From positions 71,532 through 135,531 of the forward strand of contig DATLZU010000019.1 in assembly GCA_035573855.1 (NCBI GenBank): DNA of 64,000 nucleotides, in the 5' to 3' direction. The DNA is from DATLZU01 sp035573855 (lineage in GTDB: Bacteria > Nitrospirota > Nitrospiria > Nitrospirales > Nitrospiraceae). A program made the position numbers and the translations under genes. A model generated the notes under the pieces. It was given only the letters and a program-made list of their open reading frames with translations, was not told where the DNA came from and ran no database searches. Of this stretch, positions 7,665-16,031 are shown in pieces; position 1 is the first letter of the stretch, and each line of letters begins with the position of its first letter.

Positions 7665-8546
7665 CTACTCCTGATACGTCACCGATCCCGCCAGTTTGTT
7701 GAAACCAGAGTCCAGGATGACACCGACGACGCCGACAACCAAAATGGCGAAGATGACGCCGGCGATATCCAAGTTGTTCCATTCGATCCAGCTCAAATAG
7801 CCGACCCCCAACTCGCCCAACAGCATCTCGGCCGGCACCACAGCCACCAATGCGCTCCCGAACGAGATGCGAAGCCCGTTCACGATCGTCGGCGCCGCGC
7901 CAGGCAAGATGACCTTGAACAGCCGCTTGAACCAAGAAAGTTGCAGAATCGCGGCCACATGGAGGTACTCTTTTTTGAGCGAATTCACGCCGAAGGCGGT
8001 GGTCGCCAGAGTCGGCCACAGGGAAGCCATGAAGACCACGAGAACCGCGGTCCATTTCGGGTCCTTGACTGTGTAGAGCAGCAACGGCATCCAGGCCAGA
8101 GGCGAGATCGGCTTGAGAATCTGGATATACGGATTGATCGCCCGGAACAGCACACGGTTAAGCCCCAACACGACGCCGAGAACGATCGCCACGACTGACG
8201 CGGCGAGAAATCCGCCGGCGAACCGAGAAACCGTATAGATCACGAGATACCCGATGCCGTGATCGTTGGTCCCTTTCTTCACAAAGGCTTCGGCCAACTC
8301 GGTGCGCGCCTTTTCCAGAACCGCCAGGGGGCCGGGTATGCCTTTCACCTTCTCTTTGTCCGGATTCCAGACGTAGGTTCCGTCCTCCAACCTGATAATG
8401 TCCCCGTTGAATTCCATCAATTGGAGCTGCTCCTCGGTCAACCCTCGTGGATCAAACGACGGCCGCAGCGTGAACAAATGCCACGCCAGCAGAAACACCA
8501 CGAGCAAAAACCCTGAAATCACCCACGGATTCCCCTTGCCCACCAC
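7665..8546 (-). CDS. Nitrate/nitrite/cyanate-type ABC importer, permease subunit
   Basis: BPD_transp_1-type permease, 293 residues from the GTG at 8546, which is preceded by GGAGAGGGA. It has one N-terminal membrane segment (about 8-26), then a hydrophilic loop of about 75 residues (roughly 30-105), then the five-helix core. The coupling segment for the ATPase lies in VNSLKKEYLHVAAILQ and ILPGAAPTIVNGLRIS. The long loop between the first helix and the core is longer than in typical SsuC but is also seen in NrtB-like proteins. It lies between the binding protein and ATPase genes. Confidence 0.9.
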   Translation of the reverse strand: MVGKGNPWVISGFLLVVFLLAWHLFTLRPSFDPRGLTEEQLQLMEFNGDIIRLEDGTYVWNPDKEKVKGIPGPLAVLEKARTELAEAFVKKGTNDHGIGYLVIYTVSRFAGGFLAASVVAIVLGVVLGLNRVLFRAINPYIQILKPISPLAWMPLLLYTVKDPKWTAVLVVFMASLWPTLATTAFGVNSLKKEYLHVAAILQLSWFKRLFKVILPGAAPTIVNGLRISFGSALVAVVPAEMLLGELGVGYLSWIEWNNLDIAGVIFAILVVGVVGVILDSGFNKLAGSVTYQE

Positions 8547-8620
8547 AGCTTCATCCCTCTCCGACTTTCTTGTTTCCCAGCGTATTCTCCCCTTCGTTGA
8601 AGCAGTCTCGCCCGCCACCC

Positions 8621-9898
8621 TCAGACCATGCTGTGAATTTTGAAGCTCTTCACATACGCCTCCGGCTGATCGGGATCGAAGACGCGGCCCATAATCGTGT
8701 GTTTCATCATGGTCGATTGGTGCGTCGGATAACCCAATTCCTTCGCGATCTTGTCGCACCCCGAGGCCAGGTACACTTGTTCGGCGACCGCCTTGTAGTT
8801 GATTTCGCCTTTGAGATGGCCCCACCGTTTCATCTGCGTCAAAATCCAGATTGCCATCGAATGCCACGGGTAGGGATCGAAGTCGATGCGGTCCGGAATG
8901 TTCTGAATCTTGCCCAACCCATCGGCGTAGGTGCCGGTCAGCACCTGTTCCAGCACGGTGACGGGCTGATTGAGATAATTCGCCGGAGCGATCGCCGCCG
9001 CGATTTCCTTACGGTGCATCGGGTTGGAGGCGTAATGGGTCGCGTCAACGATGGCCCGCCAGAGGGCAAGAAACGTGTTGGGGAAGGCGGAAGCGAACTC
9101 CTTTGTCACCGTGAAGGCACAGCACGGGTGCCGATCCCAGATCTCTTTGGACAGCTTGTAAATGAATCCGACGTTTTCGTAGACCGCGCGCTGGTTGAAG
9201 GGATCCGGCCCGAGATACCCGTCCACGTTGCCGGCCTTCAGGTTAGCGACCATTTCCGGCGGCGGTACCACGCGGATCTGCACATCCTTGTCCGGATGGA
9301 TCCCGCCTTCCGCCAGGAAATAACGGAGCAGGTAATTGTGCATGGAGTAGTCGAACGGGACGCAAAACCGGAACCCTTTCATGTCCGCCGCGGTCTTCAC
9401 GTTCTTGTGCTTGATGTGCAGCGTGATCGCCTGTCCGTTGATGTTTTCCACCGCTGGCATGTAGATCGGTGTGGCCATCGAGCCGGCCCCCAGGGTGATG
9501 GCCAGCGGCATGGGCGTCAACATGTGCGCTGCATCAACCTCCTTGTTGACGGCCCAATCGCGGATCATGGCCCATCCCGCCGCGCGCTTCACCGAGGCGT
9601 TCAGCCCGTGCTTTTTATAAAAGCCCAGCGGCTCGGCCATGATGATGGGCGTGCCGCAGGTGATGGGGATGAAGCCGATGCTCACATCCTTTTTTTCCGG
9701 CTTGCCAGCCGGATCGGCCGCGAAGGCTTTCAGTTCGGCCAGTGGAAAAACCTCCGCAATCAGCGCGGTCAGCGCGGCGCTCCCCATGCCGGCCAGAAAC
9801 TGCCGCCTGGACGGCTCAGCCGCGCGCAACACGGCTTCGACCACTGACTCTTCAACGGTCCGCTCGAAATATTGCTCGGGCGACAATGTCGGCCTCAT
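8621..9898 (-). CDS. Nitrate/nitrite/cyanate-type ABC importer, substrate-binding protein
   Basis: 425 residues of the NrtA/CmpA family. An N-terminal region of about 30 residues precedes a twin-arginine signal (SRRQFLAGMG, about 30-39), so the protein is exported folded, probably as a lipid- or membrane-anchored receptor. The core begins VSIGFIPITCGTPIIMAEP and includes TPMPLAITLG and the YLGPDPFNQRAV segment typical of the family. The ribosome site (GGAAGGAGGAGGCG) is strong. It directly follows the sigma-54 activator gene by 68 bp with no terminator, so activator and importer may share a transcript. Confidence 0.93.
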   Translation of the reverse strand: MRPTLSPEQYFERTVEESVVEAVLRAAEPSRRQFLAGMGSAALTALIAEVFPLAELKAFAADPAGKPEKKDVSIGFIPITCGTPIIMAEPLGFYKKHGLNASVKRAAGWAMIRDWAVNKEVDAAHMLTPMPLAITLGAGSMATPIYMPAVENINGQAITLHIKHKNVKTAADMKGFRFCVPFDYSMHNYLLRYFLAEGGIHPDKDVQIRVVPPPEMVANLKAGNVDGYLGPDPFNQRAVYENVGFIYKLSKEIWDRHPCCAFTVTKEFASAFPNTFLALWRAIVDATHYASNPMHRKEIAAAIAPANYLNQPVTVLEQVLTGTYADGLGKIQNIPDRIDFDPYPWHSMAIWILTQMKRWGHLKGEINYKAVAEQVYLASGCDKIAKELGYPTHQSTMMKHTIMGRVFDPDQPEAYVKSFKIHSMV

Positions 9899-9966
9899 CG
9901 CCTCCTCCTTCCCTTACCGGTCCGTTTTTTCCCGATCATCCGATCTTCGTCATTCCGCCACCGGTT

Positions 9967-11157
9967 TCATGGCCCACGGATCCCGTACTTTTTCATTTTG
10001 TACGCGACCTGCCGCGGCGTAAGTCCCAACGCCCGCGCAGCCCTTGCCTGGACCCACCCGGTCCGCTCCAACGCCTCGAGAAGCCTTTGGCGCTCGATCT
10101 CCTGCAAACTCTCTCCTAGCGGGAGCCGCTCTTTGCCCGCCAGAGTCCCGCCGCTGCACTCCTCCCGCGCCACGTGTCGCATGTCAGCGAAATAGCCACG
10201 CAGCGATGGCGGTACGGTGTCGATGGTCATCCGGTCCCGCTCCGCCATCACGACCAGCCGTTCCACGCAGTTCTGGAGTTCCCGGACGTTGCCCGGCCAG
10301 TGATAGCTGGACATCAAGGCCAGAAGATCGTCCCCTAGGGACACCTGCCGCCGGTTCTCGCGATTGAAGCGGGCCAGAAAGTGATTGATCAGCAACGGCA
10401 CGTCCTCGGCGCGCTCACGCAAGGGAGGCAGTGTGATCGGCACGACGTTCAGTCGATAATACAGGTCCTCCCGGAACGCGCCGCTCCGCACCATGGCCTC
10501 CAGATCCCGGTGCGTCGCGGCGATGAGCCGCACATCCACCGAGATCGACCGATTGCCGCCGACCCGTTCGAAACAGCGCTCCTGCAACACCCGCAGCAGC
10601 TTCACCTGCGTCGTCGGCGGGATGTCGCCAATCTCGTCCAAAAACAGAGTCCCGCCGTCCGCCTGCTCGAAGCGTCCTTTGCGCGTCTCGACCGCGCCCG
10701 TGAAAGCACCCCGCTCATGGCCGAACAACTCGCTTTCCAACAGCGTCTCGGTCAACGCCGCGCAGTGGAGCCGGATGAACGGACCGCCCGCTCGCGGCCC
10801 TTCCACGTGGATAGCCTTCGCCACCAGCTCTTTGCCGGTTCCGCTCTCGCCGCGCAGCAGTACGGTCGCCTGGCTGTGGCTCACCCGCCTGATCGCCTGG
10901 TAGACCTCCAGCATGGCCGGACTCTCTCCGACGAGACTGGCAAAGCCTGATTCCTGGGTCGACAGCGATTCACCGGATTCGCCTCCCGGAAACATCTTTG
11001 CACGAAGGCGTCGGAGACGGTCCCGCGTCAAATCGAGCGCCTGCGTCAGTTTCTGCTGAAGCGCGCCTGCCCCGGCCAGCACCGCTTCAATCGCCTCGAG
11101 CGCGGCCACCTCTTCCCGCAACCGTTCTTCCTCGGTCAGATCGGTCACACTCACCAC
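9967..11157 (-). CDS. Sigma-54-dependent transcriptional activator (NifA/NtrC-like) without a full sensor domain
   Basis: 396 residues from the proposed GTG at 11157. A short coiled lead-in is followed by the AAA+ domain, with Walker A GESGTGKE (about 103-110), the sigma-54 contact loop GAFTGA (about 150-155) and FLDEIGDI. A Fis-type helix-turn-helix closes the protein (RAARALGLTPRQVAYKMKKYG). There is no receiver domain. The reading frame stays open upstream to 11346, and residues just before the start (LSAKLGRRDRTGGHVVSVTD) resemble the end of a PAS domain. That stretch overlaps an intrinsic terminator at 11202-11265, so I place the start downstream of it. It probably activates sigma-54 promoters for nitrogen genes; a candidate target site lies at 1909-2012. 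Confidence 0.88.
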   Translation of the reverse strand: MVSVTDLTEEERLREEVAALEAIEAVLAGAGALQQKLTQALDLTRDRLRRLRAKMFPGGESGESLSTQESGFASLVGESPAMLEVYQAIRRVSHSQATVLLRGESGTGKELVAKAIHVEGPRAGGPFIRLHCAALTETLLESELFGHERGAFTGAVETRKGRFEQADGGTLFLDEIGDIPPTTQVKLLRVLQERCFERVGGNRSISVDVRLIAATHRDLEAMVRSGAFREDLYYRLNVVPITLPPLRERAEDVPLLINHFLARFNRENRRQVSLGDDLLALMSSYHWPGNVRELQNCVERLVVMAERDRMTIDTVPPSLRGYFADMRHVAREECSGGTLAGKERLPLGESLQEIERQRLLEALERTGWVQARAARALGLTPRQVAYKMKKYGIRGP

Positions 11158-11201
11158 GTGTCCACCGGTGCGATCCCGTCGGCCAAGTTTGGCCGACAAA
11201 C

Positions 11202-11265
11202 AAAAAGGCGCCACACATCCCATCGCGACAGACGAGACACATCTCCCGCGATGGCGGTTGGCGCC
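11202..11265 (-). terminator. Intrinsic terminator or attenuator between glnA and the activator gene
   Basis: On the minus strand GGCGCC (11260-11265) and a following CCATCGCG pair with CGCGATGG and a second GGCGCC (11207-11212). The T-run is TTTTT (11202-11206). It lies 44 bases upstream of the proposed activator start, downstream of two hairpins described separately. It could end the glnA transcript, attenuate the activator operon, or both. Confidence 0.65.
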
Positions 11266-11305
11266 TTTGCCATTGCGCCGGTCTCTAACACGCGACCGGC
11301 GTCCC

Positions 11306-11386
11306 GCCCGACGACGTTGTCGGGCTTCACGTTGCGCGAATAGCAAACAGCCGTCAGTCTTTCAGCGACACGCTCCTTTGTGTCGC
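11306..11386 (-). promoter_or_regulatory. Candidate third ANTAR-type leader (two hairpins) upstream of the activator operon
   Basis: The second hairpin (11306-11325) has a perfect 7-bp stem GCCCGAC/GTCGGGC and a six-base loop AACGTC, with A at loop position 1 and G at 4. The first (11365-11386) has a 7-bp stem GCGACAC/GTGTCGC and loop AAAGGAGC, which is eight bases unless the stem shifts. Loop signature and tandem order agree with the leaders at 19324-19384 and 32227-32293. Here the linker is 39 bases, the terminator lies 40 bases further downstream instead of overlapping the second hairpin, and I see no promoter. Weaker case than the other two. Confidence 0.4.
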
Positions 11387-11434
11387 GTTCTGCTATCCGT
11401 TTAGGCTGTTCGCCAGATACCGTTAGTGTATCGC

Positions 11435-12844
11435 CTACACGTCGTAATACATGAAATATTCGTACGGATGGGGTCGCAGGCGGAGTTGGTCGACTTCTTT
11501 GCTCCGCTTATAATTGATCCAGGTCTCGATGAAATCCTCGCTGAACACGCCGCCCTTAAGCAGAAACTGGTGATCGCGCTCCAGATTGTTGAGCGCCTCG
11601 TCCAGACTGCCCGGCATGGTCGGAATCTTCGCCGCCTCCTTGGGTTCCAAATCGTACAGGTCCTTGTCCGCCGGTTCGCCCGGGTTGATCTTGTTCTCAA
11701 TCCCATCCAGTCCCGCCATCAACATGGCGGCGAACGCGAGATAGGGATTGCAGGCCGGATCAGGGAACCGCACTTCGATCCGCTTGGCCTTGGGACTGGG
11801 CGAATACATTGGGATGCGGATGCCCGCCGACCGGTTGCGGCTCGAATAGGCCAGCAGCACCGGCGCTTCAAAGCCCGGCGTAAGCCGCTTGTAGGAATTC
11901 GTCGTTGGATTGGTGAACGCGGCGAGCGCCTTCGCGTGCTTTAGAATGCCGCCGATGTAATACAGGCACGTCTGGGAGATGCCGGCGTACTCCTTACCCG
12001 CGAACAGCGGCTTGCCGTCCTTCCAGATGCTTTGGTGCGTATGCATGCCGGACCCGTTGTCGCCAAAGATGGGCTTCGGCATGAAGGTTACCGTTTTGTT
12101 GTGGCGTCGCGCGACGTTCTTCACGATGTATTTATACATCATCATCTTATCGGCCATGTTGACCAGCGTGTCGAAACGGATGTCGATCTCCGCCTGGCCC
12201 GCCGTGGCGACTTCATGATGATGTTTTTCCACCAACATGCCGACCTTTTGCATCTCCAAGATCATTTCGCTGCGGATGTCCTGTTGCGTGTCGGTCGGCG
12301 CCACGGGAAAGTAACCTTCCTTATGCCTGGGCTTCGAGCCGAGATTGACGCCTTCCTTACCTGCGTTCCAGATCCCCTCATCGGAATCGATGAAATAGTA
12401 CCCGCTGTGGCTGTTCTGATCGTAGCGGGCGTGATCGAAGATGAAGAACTCGGCTTCTGGCCCCCAGTAAGAGGTGTCGCCGATCTTCGTGCTCTGCAAA
12501 TATTTCTCCGCCTTCTGCGCGATGAACCGCGGATCGCGGTCATAATTCTCGCGCGTGATCGGATCGACCACATTGCAGACCAAGCTCAAGGTCGGCACAG
12601 CGGCAAACGGGTCCAGACAGGCCGTGGCCGGGTCTGGGATCGCCAACATGTCGCTGTTCTGGATCGCCTTCCAGCCGCGGATCGACGACCCATCGAATCC
12701 CGATCCATCCTTGAAGAGGCCTTCGTTCAGTTCCTCGACCGGAATCGAGAAGTGCTGCCACGTCCCCAACAGGTCGCAGAACTTGAGATCCACCACCAGC
12801 ACTTTATGTTTCTTCGCAAATTCCAAAACCTCTCGCACATTCAT
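11435..12844 (-). CDS. glnA: Glutamine synthetase, type I
   Basis: 469 residues, the exact length of the enterobacterial GSI-beta class. It makes glutamine from glutamate, ammonia and ATP as a cytoplasmic dodecamer. The adenylylation tyrosine is conserved at Y397 (KDLYDLEPKE), so covalent control by an adenylyltransferase is expected, although glnE is not in this window. The N-terminal DGSSIRGW and metal-site segments such as GPEAEFFIFD are present. The start at 12844 has a GGAGGAAAGG ribosome site. It follows glnD by 61 bp and PII-glnD-glnA read as one operon downstream of amt copy 3. Confidence 0.97.
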   Translation of the reverse strand: MNVREVLEFAKKHKVLVVDLKFCDLLGTWQHFSIPVEELNEGLFKDGSGFDGSSIRGWKAIQNSDMLAIPDPATACLDPFAAVPTLSLVCNVVDPITRENYDRDPRFIAQKAEKYLQSTKIGDTSYWGPEAEFFIFDHARYDQNSHSGYYFIDSDEGIWNAGKEGVNLGSKPRHKEGYFPVAPTDTQQDIRSEMILEMQKVGMLVEKHHHEVATAGQAEIDIRFDTLVNMADKMMMYKYIVKNVARRHNKTVTFMPKPIFGDNGSGMHTHQSIWKDGKPLFAGKEYAGISQTCLYYIGGILKHAKALAAFTNPTTNSYKRLTPGFEAPVLLAYSSRNRSAGIRIPMYSPSPKAKRIEVRFPDPACNPYLAFAAMLMAGLDGIENKINPGEPADKDLYDLEPKEAAKIPTMPGSLDEALNNLERDHQFLLKGGVFSEDFIETWINYKRSKEVDQLRLRPHPYEYFMYYDV

Positions 12845-12905
12845 GCCCTTTCCTCCTTCGTTGAGAAGGCTCCGCCGAACTCGTCGGCGCAGCCGCGGCC
12901 GGTAC

Positions 12906-15596
12906 TCATGCGACCTTCTTGCTGAGGAACGCTTCGATCTCCGCCTCCACCGCAGCGCGGATGGCCTCCAAGCGGGCGTGGTCCTCGATCTTCCGGCCTT
13001 GCAGGTCCGTCACGTAAAACACGTCGGCGACCTGATCGAGCCGCGTGGAAATACGGGCCGCGTGCACCGACAGGTTGAGCCGGAAGATCGCGTTGGTGAT
13101 GACGTACAGCAGGCCCTGACGGTCATCCGCAAACACATCGATGATCGTGAACCGGTCGGACGTCTCGTTGTCGAGCCGTACTTCGGTCGGCTGCCGGTTG
13201 GACGGAAACAGTCGGCTCGACGAGATCCTGGCGCTGCGCCGCATCAACTCGTCGATCCGCACCTCGCCCTTCAACGCCGCGACGATGGTGCGGCTGATCG
13301 CTTGCAGTCGCTCCGGCGGCGGCGCGCCGTTGTAGTCCGGATCGGCCGCCTGGAACGTGTCGACGACAACGCCGTCGTGGCGGGTGAGAATCTGCGCGTC
13401 AAGAATCTGCAGCCCGCTGGCCGCCATGACGCCGGCGATCTTGGAAAACACCCCAGGAATCAGATCGTTGAACGTCACCACCGCATACTCACAGGTGCCC
13501 AGCGACGGATTGAACTCCGCCTCCACCAACACCTGCCCTTCCTTGAGCCGGCTGATCGCCGCCAGATGGGCCGCAATGCGATTCGGCGGCGTGCCGTAGA
13601 CATACCGCAGGGGAAATTGTCGCAGTTGCACTTCGATCCAGTCGGAAGCCGCAGCGTTCAGCCCCACGAGCGAGGCCTGTTGCGCCACCTCACTCACCAC
13701 TCGTTTCCACCGCTCTGGCTCGTCCGCCGTCCCCCGTTCGCCCGAGACTTCTGGCATCGTCTGCAGATAGAGTTCGATCAACAGCGATTCCTTCCACTTC
13801 GTCAACATGCCAGGACCCACCGCGGCAATATCGGCCGCCGTGAGAATCAGCATTTTCCGCAGCACTTCGGGCGTCCCTACTTCACGGGCGAACGGCAGCA
13901 GCACCTTCTCGTCGTAGGGATCGCGCCGAAACGCCGTGTGGGCCATGAGCAAATGCCGGTGCACCAGGAAGACCAGCGTGCGCGTCTCCTGCTCGTCGAA
14001 CCCGAGCAGCGCCGCCGCATCCTCCGCGATCCTTCTCCCGACTTCGCAGTGATCTTCCTCGCGGCCCTTGCCCAAATCGTGAAGCAGCACGGCCAGGTGC
14101 AGGATGTCCTTGCGTTTGATCTGCCGGTAGACATCGCCCAGCATTCCCTGATCCTGCTCTAACGCTTCGGCCTTCGCCACAGCCAACAGACTGTGCTCGT
14201 CCACCGTGTACTTGTGATACTGATTGAACTGCATCAGGCCGCGCACCGTCGCGAAGGCGGGGATCAATTTCTCCAGCAGGGACGCTCGGTGCATGGCCTG
14301 TAACGTCTGCGCCGCTCCGGGACCGGACAGAATACGCGCAAAGCTCCGGCTGACGTCGGGTGTGCGAAACGCTTCGCCTGGCAGGTGCCCGGCGTGGCGA
14401 TGGATGTCCTCCAGCAAAGACGGGTCGAGTGCCAGCCGCCTTTCCCGCGCCAGGTCGAAAAGTCGCAACAGCCTCGCGGGGCTGTTCAACACACGGGTCC
14501 GCCGCTCGGCGCGGACGCCGAGCGCGTCGCCGATCACAACGAAATCCTCCTCCACGCGGGGCGCCGGCAGGATCCGGACCAGCCGCTGCCGGAACGGCAC
14601 GCTGCGACAGCGGTCCACAAACCGCATGCACCGCTCGTGCAACCCCATCGTGTGGCGGTAATACTGTTGCATGAACTGCTCGACGGCCAGCAGGTTCGGC
14701 TTGTCACGGAATCCGAACTTTTCGGCCAACCAGACCTGTTCATCGAACGTCAGGATCTCCTGCGCCATTCCAGCTCGAAAATGCATGAAGGCCCGCACAC
14801 GCCAAAGAAATTCACGCGCGTCGCACAACGCCGCGTAATCCTCCCGGGAGATCAGGCCGCGGTCGGACAGTTCGCGGACCGTCGGCGCATGAAAGCGGGC
14901 CATCCCCGCCCATTGCAGCATGTGCAGGTCCCGCAACCCGCCTTTGCTTTTTTTGACGTTGGGCTCCAGTAAATACACCGTTTCGCCGAACTTCTCGTAC
15001 TCGCGCCGTCGTTCGGCGAGCTTGCGCTCCAGATAGGCGTCCGTGCCTTTCGACACCACCTTGCGGAAATACTTCCCGTGGAATTCCTGAAACAACTCGG
15101 GACTGCCAGCCAGGAACCGCGCTTCCATCAGGGAGGTCCGAATCGTCAAATCCGTTGCGGCCAGTTCGACGCAATCCTGGATCGTCCGTACGCTGTGACC
15201 CACTTGAAAACCGACATCCCAGAGTGGGTGCAGCACGCGGCGGACCAATTCCGGCACCACACGGTCCGCTTCCGGCCGGAACAGAAACATGAGATCAATG
15301 TCCGAATGGGGCGCCAGCTCCCGGCGGCCGTACCCGCCCAGTGCGACCAGACAGCAGTGTTGGGAGCTGGCCAGGACGAAGTCCTCCCCGCCCTTGCGCA
15401 CCGCGTTCCGGTACCGTCCGGCGATGAGGCCGTCCACCAGATCGGTGATCGCCGAGACCACTTCGGCGCCGGAGGCGCCGTCTTCCAAGCGCTGGTGGAT
15501 GGCGCGGCGGTGCTCGGCTAACATCGTCCCGACGCTTTCGACCTCGCCGTCTCCCAGAACGTTGAGGGAGGAATCGTGTCCCGGAACGGATTTCAC
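12906..15596 (-). CDS. glnD: PII uridylyltransferase / uridylyl-removing enzyme
   Basis: 896 residues. The nucleotidyltransferase domain carries GGYGRRELAPHSDIDLMFLF (about 87-106) with D99 and D101 as metal ligands. An HD domain follows (LLHDLGKGREEDH, about residues 500-515) for UMP removal, and two C-terminal ACT domains (about 700-895) sense glutamine. It modifies PII according to cellular nitrogen status. The ATG overlaps the stop of the PII gene by four bases (ATGA), so the modifying enzyme and its substrate are translationally coupled. Confidence 0.95.
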   Translation of the reverse strand: MKSVPGHDSSLNVLGDGEVESVGTMLAEHRRAIHQRLEDGASGAEVVSAITDLVDGLIAGRYRNAVRKGGEDFVLASSQHCCLVALGGYGRRELAPHSDIDLMFLFRPEADRVVPELVRRVLHPLWDVGFQVGHSVRTIQDCVELAATDLTIRTSLMEARFLAGSPELFQEFHGKYFRKVVSKGTDAYLERKLAERRREYEKFGETVYLLEPNVKKSKGGLRDLHMLQWAGMARFHAPTVRELSDRGLISREDYAALCDAREFLWRVRAFMHFRAGMAQEILTFDEQVWLAEKFGFRDKPNLLAVEQFMQQYYRHTMGLHERCMRFVDRCRSVPFRQRLVRILPAPRVEEDFVVIGDALGVRAERRTRVLNSPARLLRLFDLARERRLALDPSLLEDIHRHAGHLPGEAFRTPDVSRSFARILSGPGAAQTLQAMHRASLLEKLIPAFATVRGLMQFNQYHKYTVDEHSLLAVAKAEALEQDQGMLGDVYRQIKRKDILHLAVLLHDLGKGREEDHCEVGRRIAEDAAALLGFDEQETRTLVFLVHRHLLMAHTAFRRDPYDEKVLLPFAREVGTPEVLRKMLILTAADIAAVGPGMLTKWKESLLIELYLQTMPEVSGERGTADEPERWKRVVSEVAQQASLVGLNAAASDWIEVQLRQFPLRYVYGTPPNRIAAHLAAISRLKEGQVLVEAEFNPSLGTCEYAVVTFNDLIPGVFSKIAGVMAASGLQILDAQILTRHDGVVVDTFQAADPDYNGAPPPERLQAISRTIVAALKGEVRIDELMRRSARISSSRLFPSNRQPTEVRLDNETSDRFTIIDVFADDRQGLLYVITNAIFRLNLSVHAARISTRLDQVADVFYVTDLQGRKIEDHARLEAIRAAVEAEIEAFLSKKVA

Positions 15597-15931
15597 AATG
15601 CGCTTTCCCCCGTTTCGCCAGTCCTGATGCGGACCGCTGCGCTCAGGTCCCGCACGAAGATCTTGCCGTCGCCGATGCTGCCGGTTTTGGCCGTCCGGGC
15701 GATCGTCTCGATCACGCGAGGAACCTGGTTGTCAGTCACCGCAACCTCGATCTTCACCTTGGGCACGAACTCGATCGTGTACTCCGTGCCGCGGTACGTC
15801 TCTTTGTGACCCTTCTGCCGACCGAATCCCTTGACCTCGGTCACCGTCATCCCCTGAATGCCGATCTCGAGGAGCGCATCCTTCACTTCATCCAGTTTGA
15901 ACGGCTTGATGATCGCTTCGACCAGCTTCAT
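15593..15931 (-). CDS. glnB: PII signal protein
   Basis: 112 residues, the canonical PII length. The T-loop carries Tyr51 (ETYRGTEYTIEF), the residue uridylylated by GlnD. The ATP/2-oxoglutarate site residues lie in GKIFVRDL and TGSIGDGK. As a homotrimer it binds Amt channels, GlnD and other targets according to 2-oxoglutarate and adenylate levels. Its position 100 bp downstream of an amt gene is typical of GlnK, while coupling to glnD is more like GlnB; the name cannot be settled from sequence. Confidence 0.95.
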   Translation of the reverse strand: MKLVEAIIKPFKLDEVKDALLEIGIQGMTVTEVKGFGRQKGHKETYRGTEYTIEFVPKVKIEVAVTDNQVPRVIETIARTAKTGSIGDGKIFVRDLSAAVRIRTGETGESAL

Positions 15932-16031
15932 AACATCTCCCTCAGCGAGCAGCGAATCGCCGCCGGCACGTCGCCGGGTTTGCTCGCCGCGCTACCCTAT
16001 GCGCCATTCGCTGCTTGCTATTCGCTCCTCA

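Noticed and set aside
11338..11410. Interleaved complementarity (AACAGCC with GGCTGTT, GGATAGCA with TGCTATTC) suggesting a pseudoknot downstream of glnA
   Set aside because: The two 3' partners are directly adjacent with no linking loop, which makes an H-type pseudoknot sterically unlikely. The words also belong to the local GCTATTCGC-type spacer repetition.
12555..14162. Long open frame on the plus strand opposite glnD and glnA
   Set aside because: Antisense to two clear genes, with no recognisable domain and a composition that mirrors the codon structure of the opposite strand.
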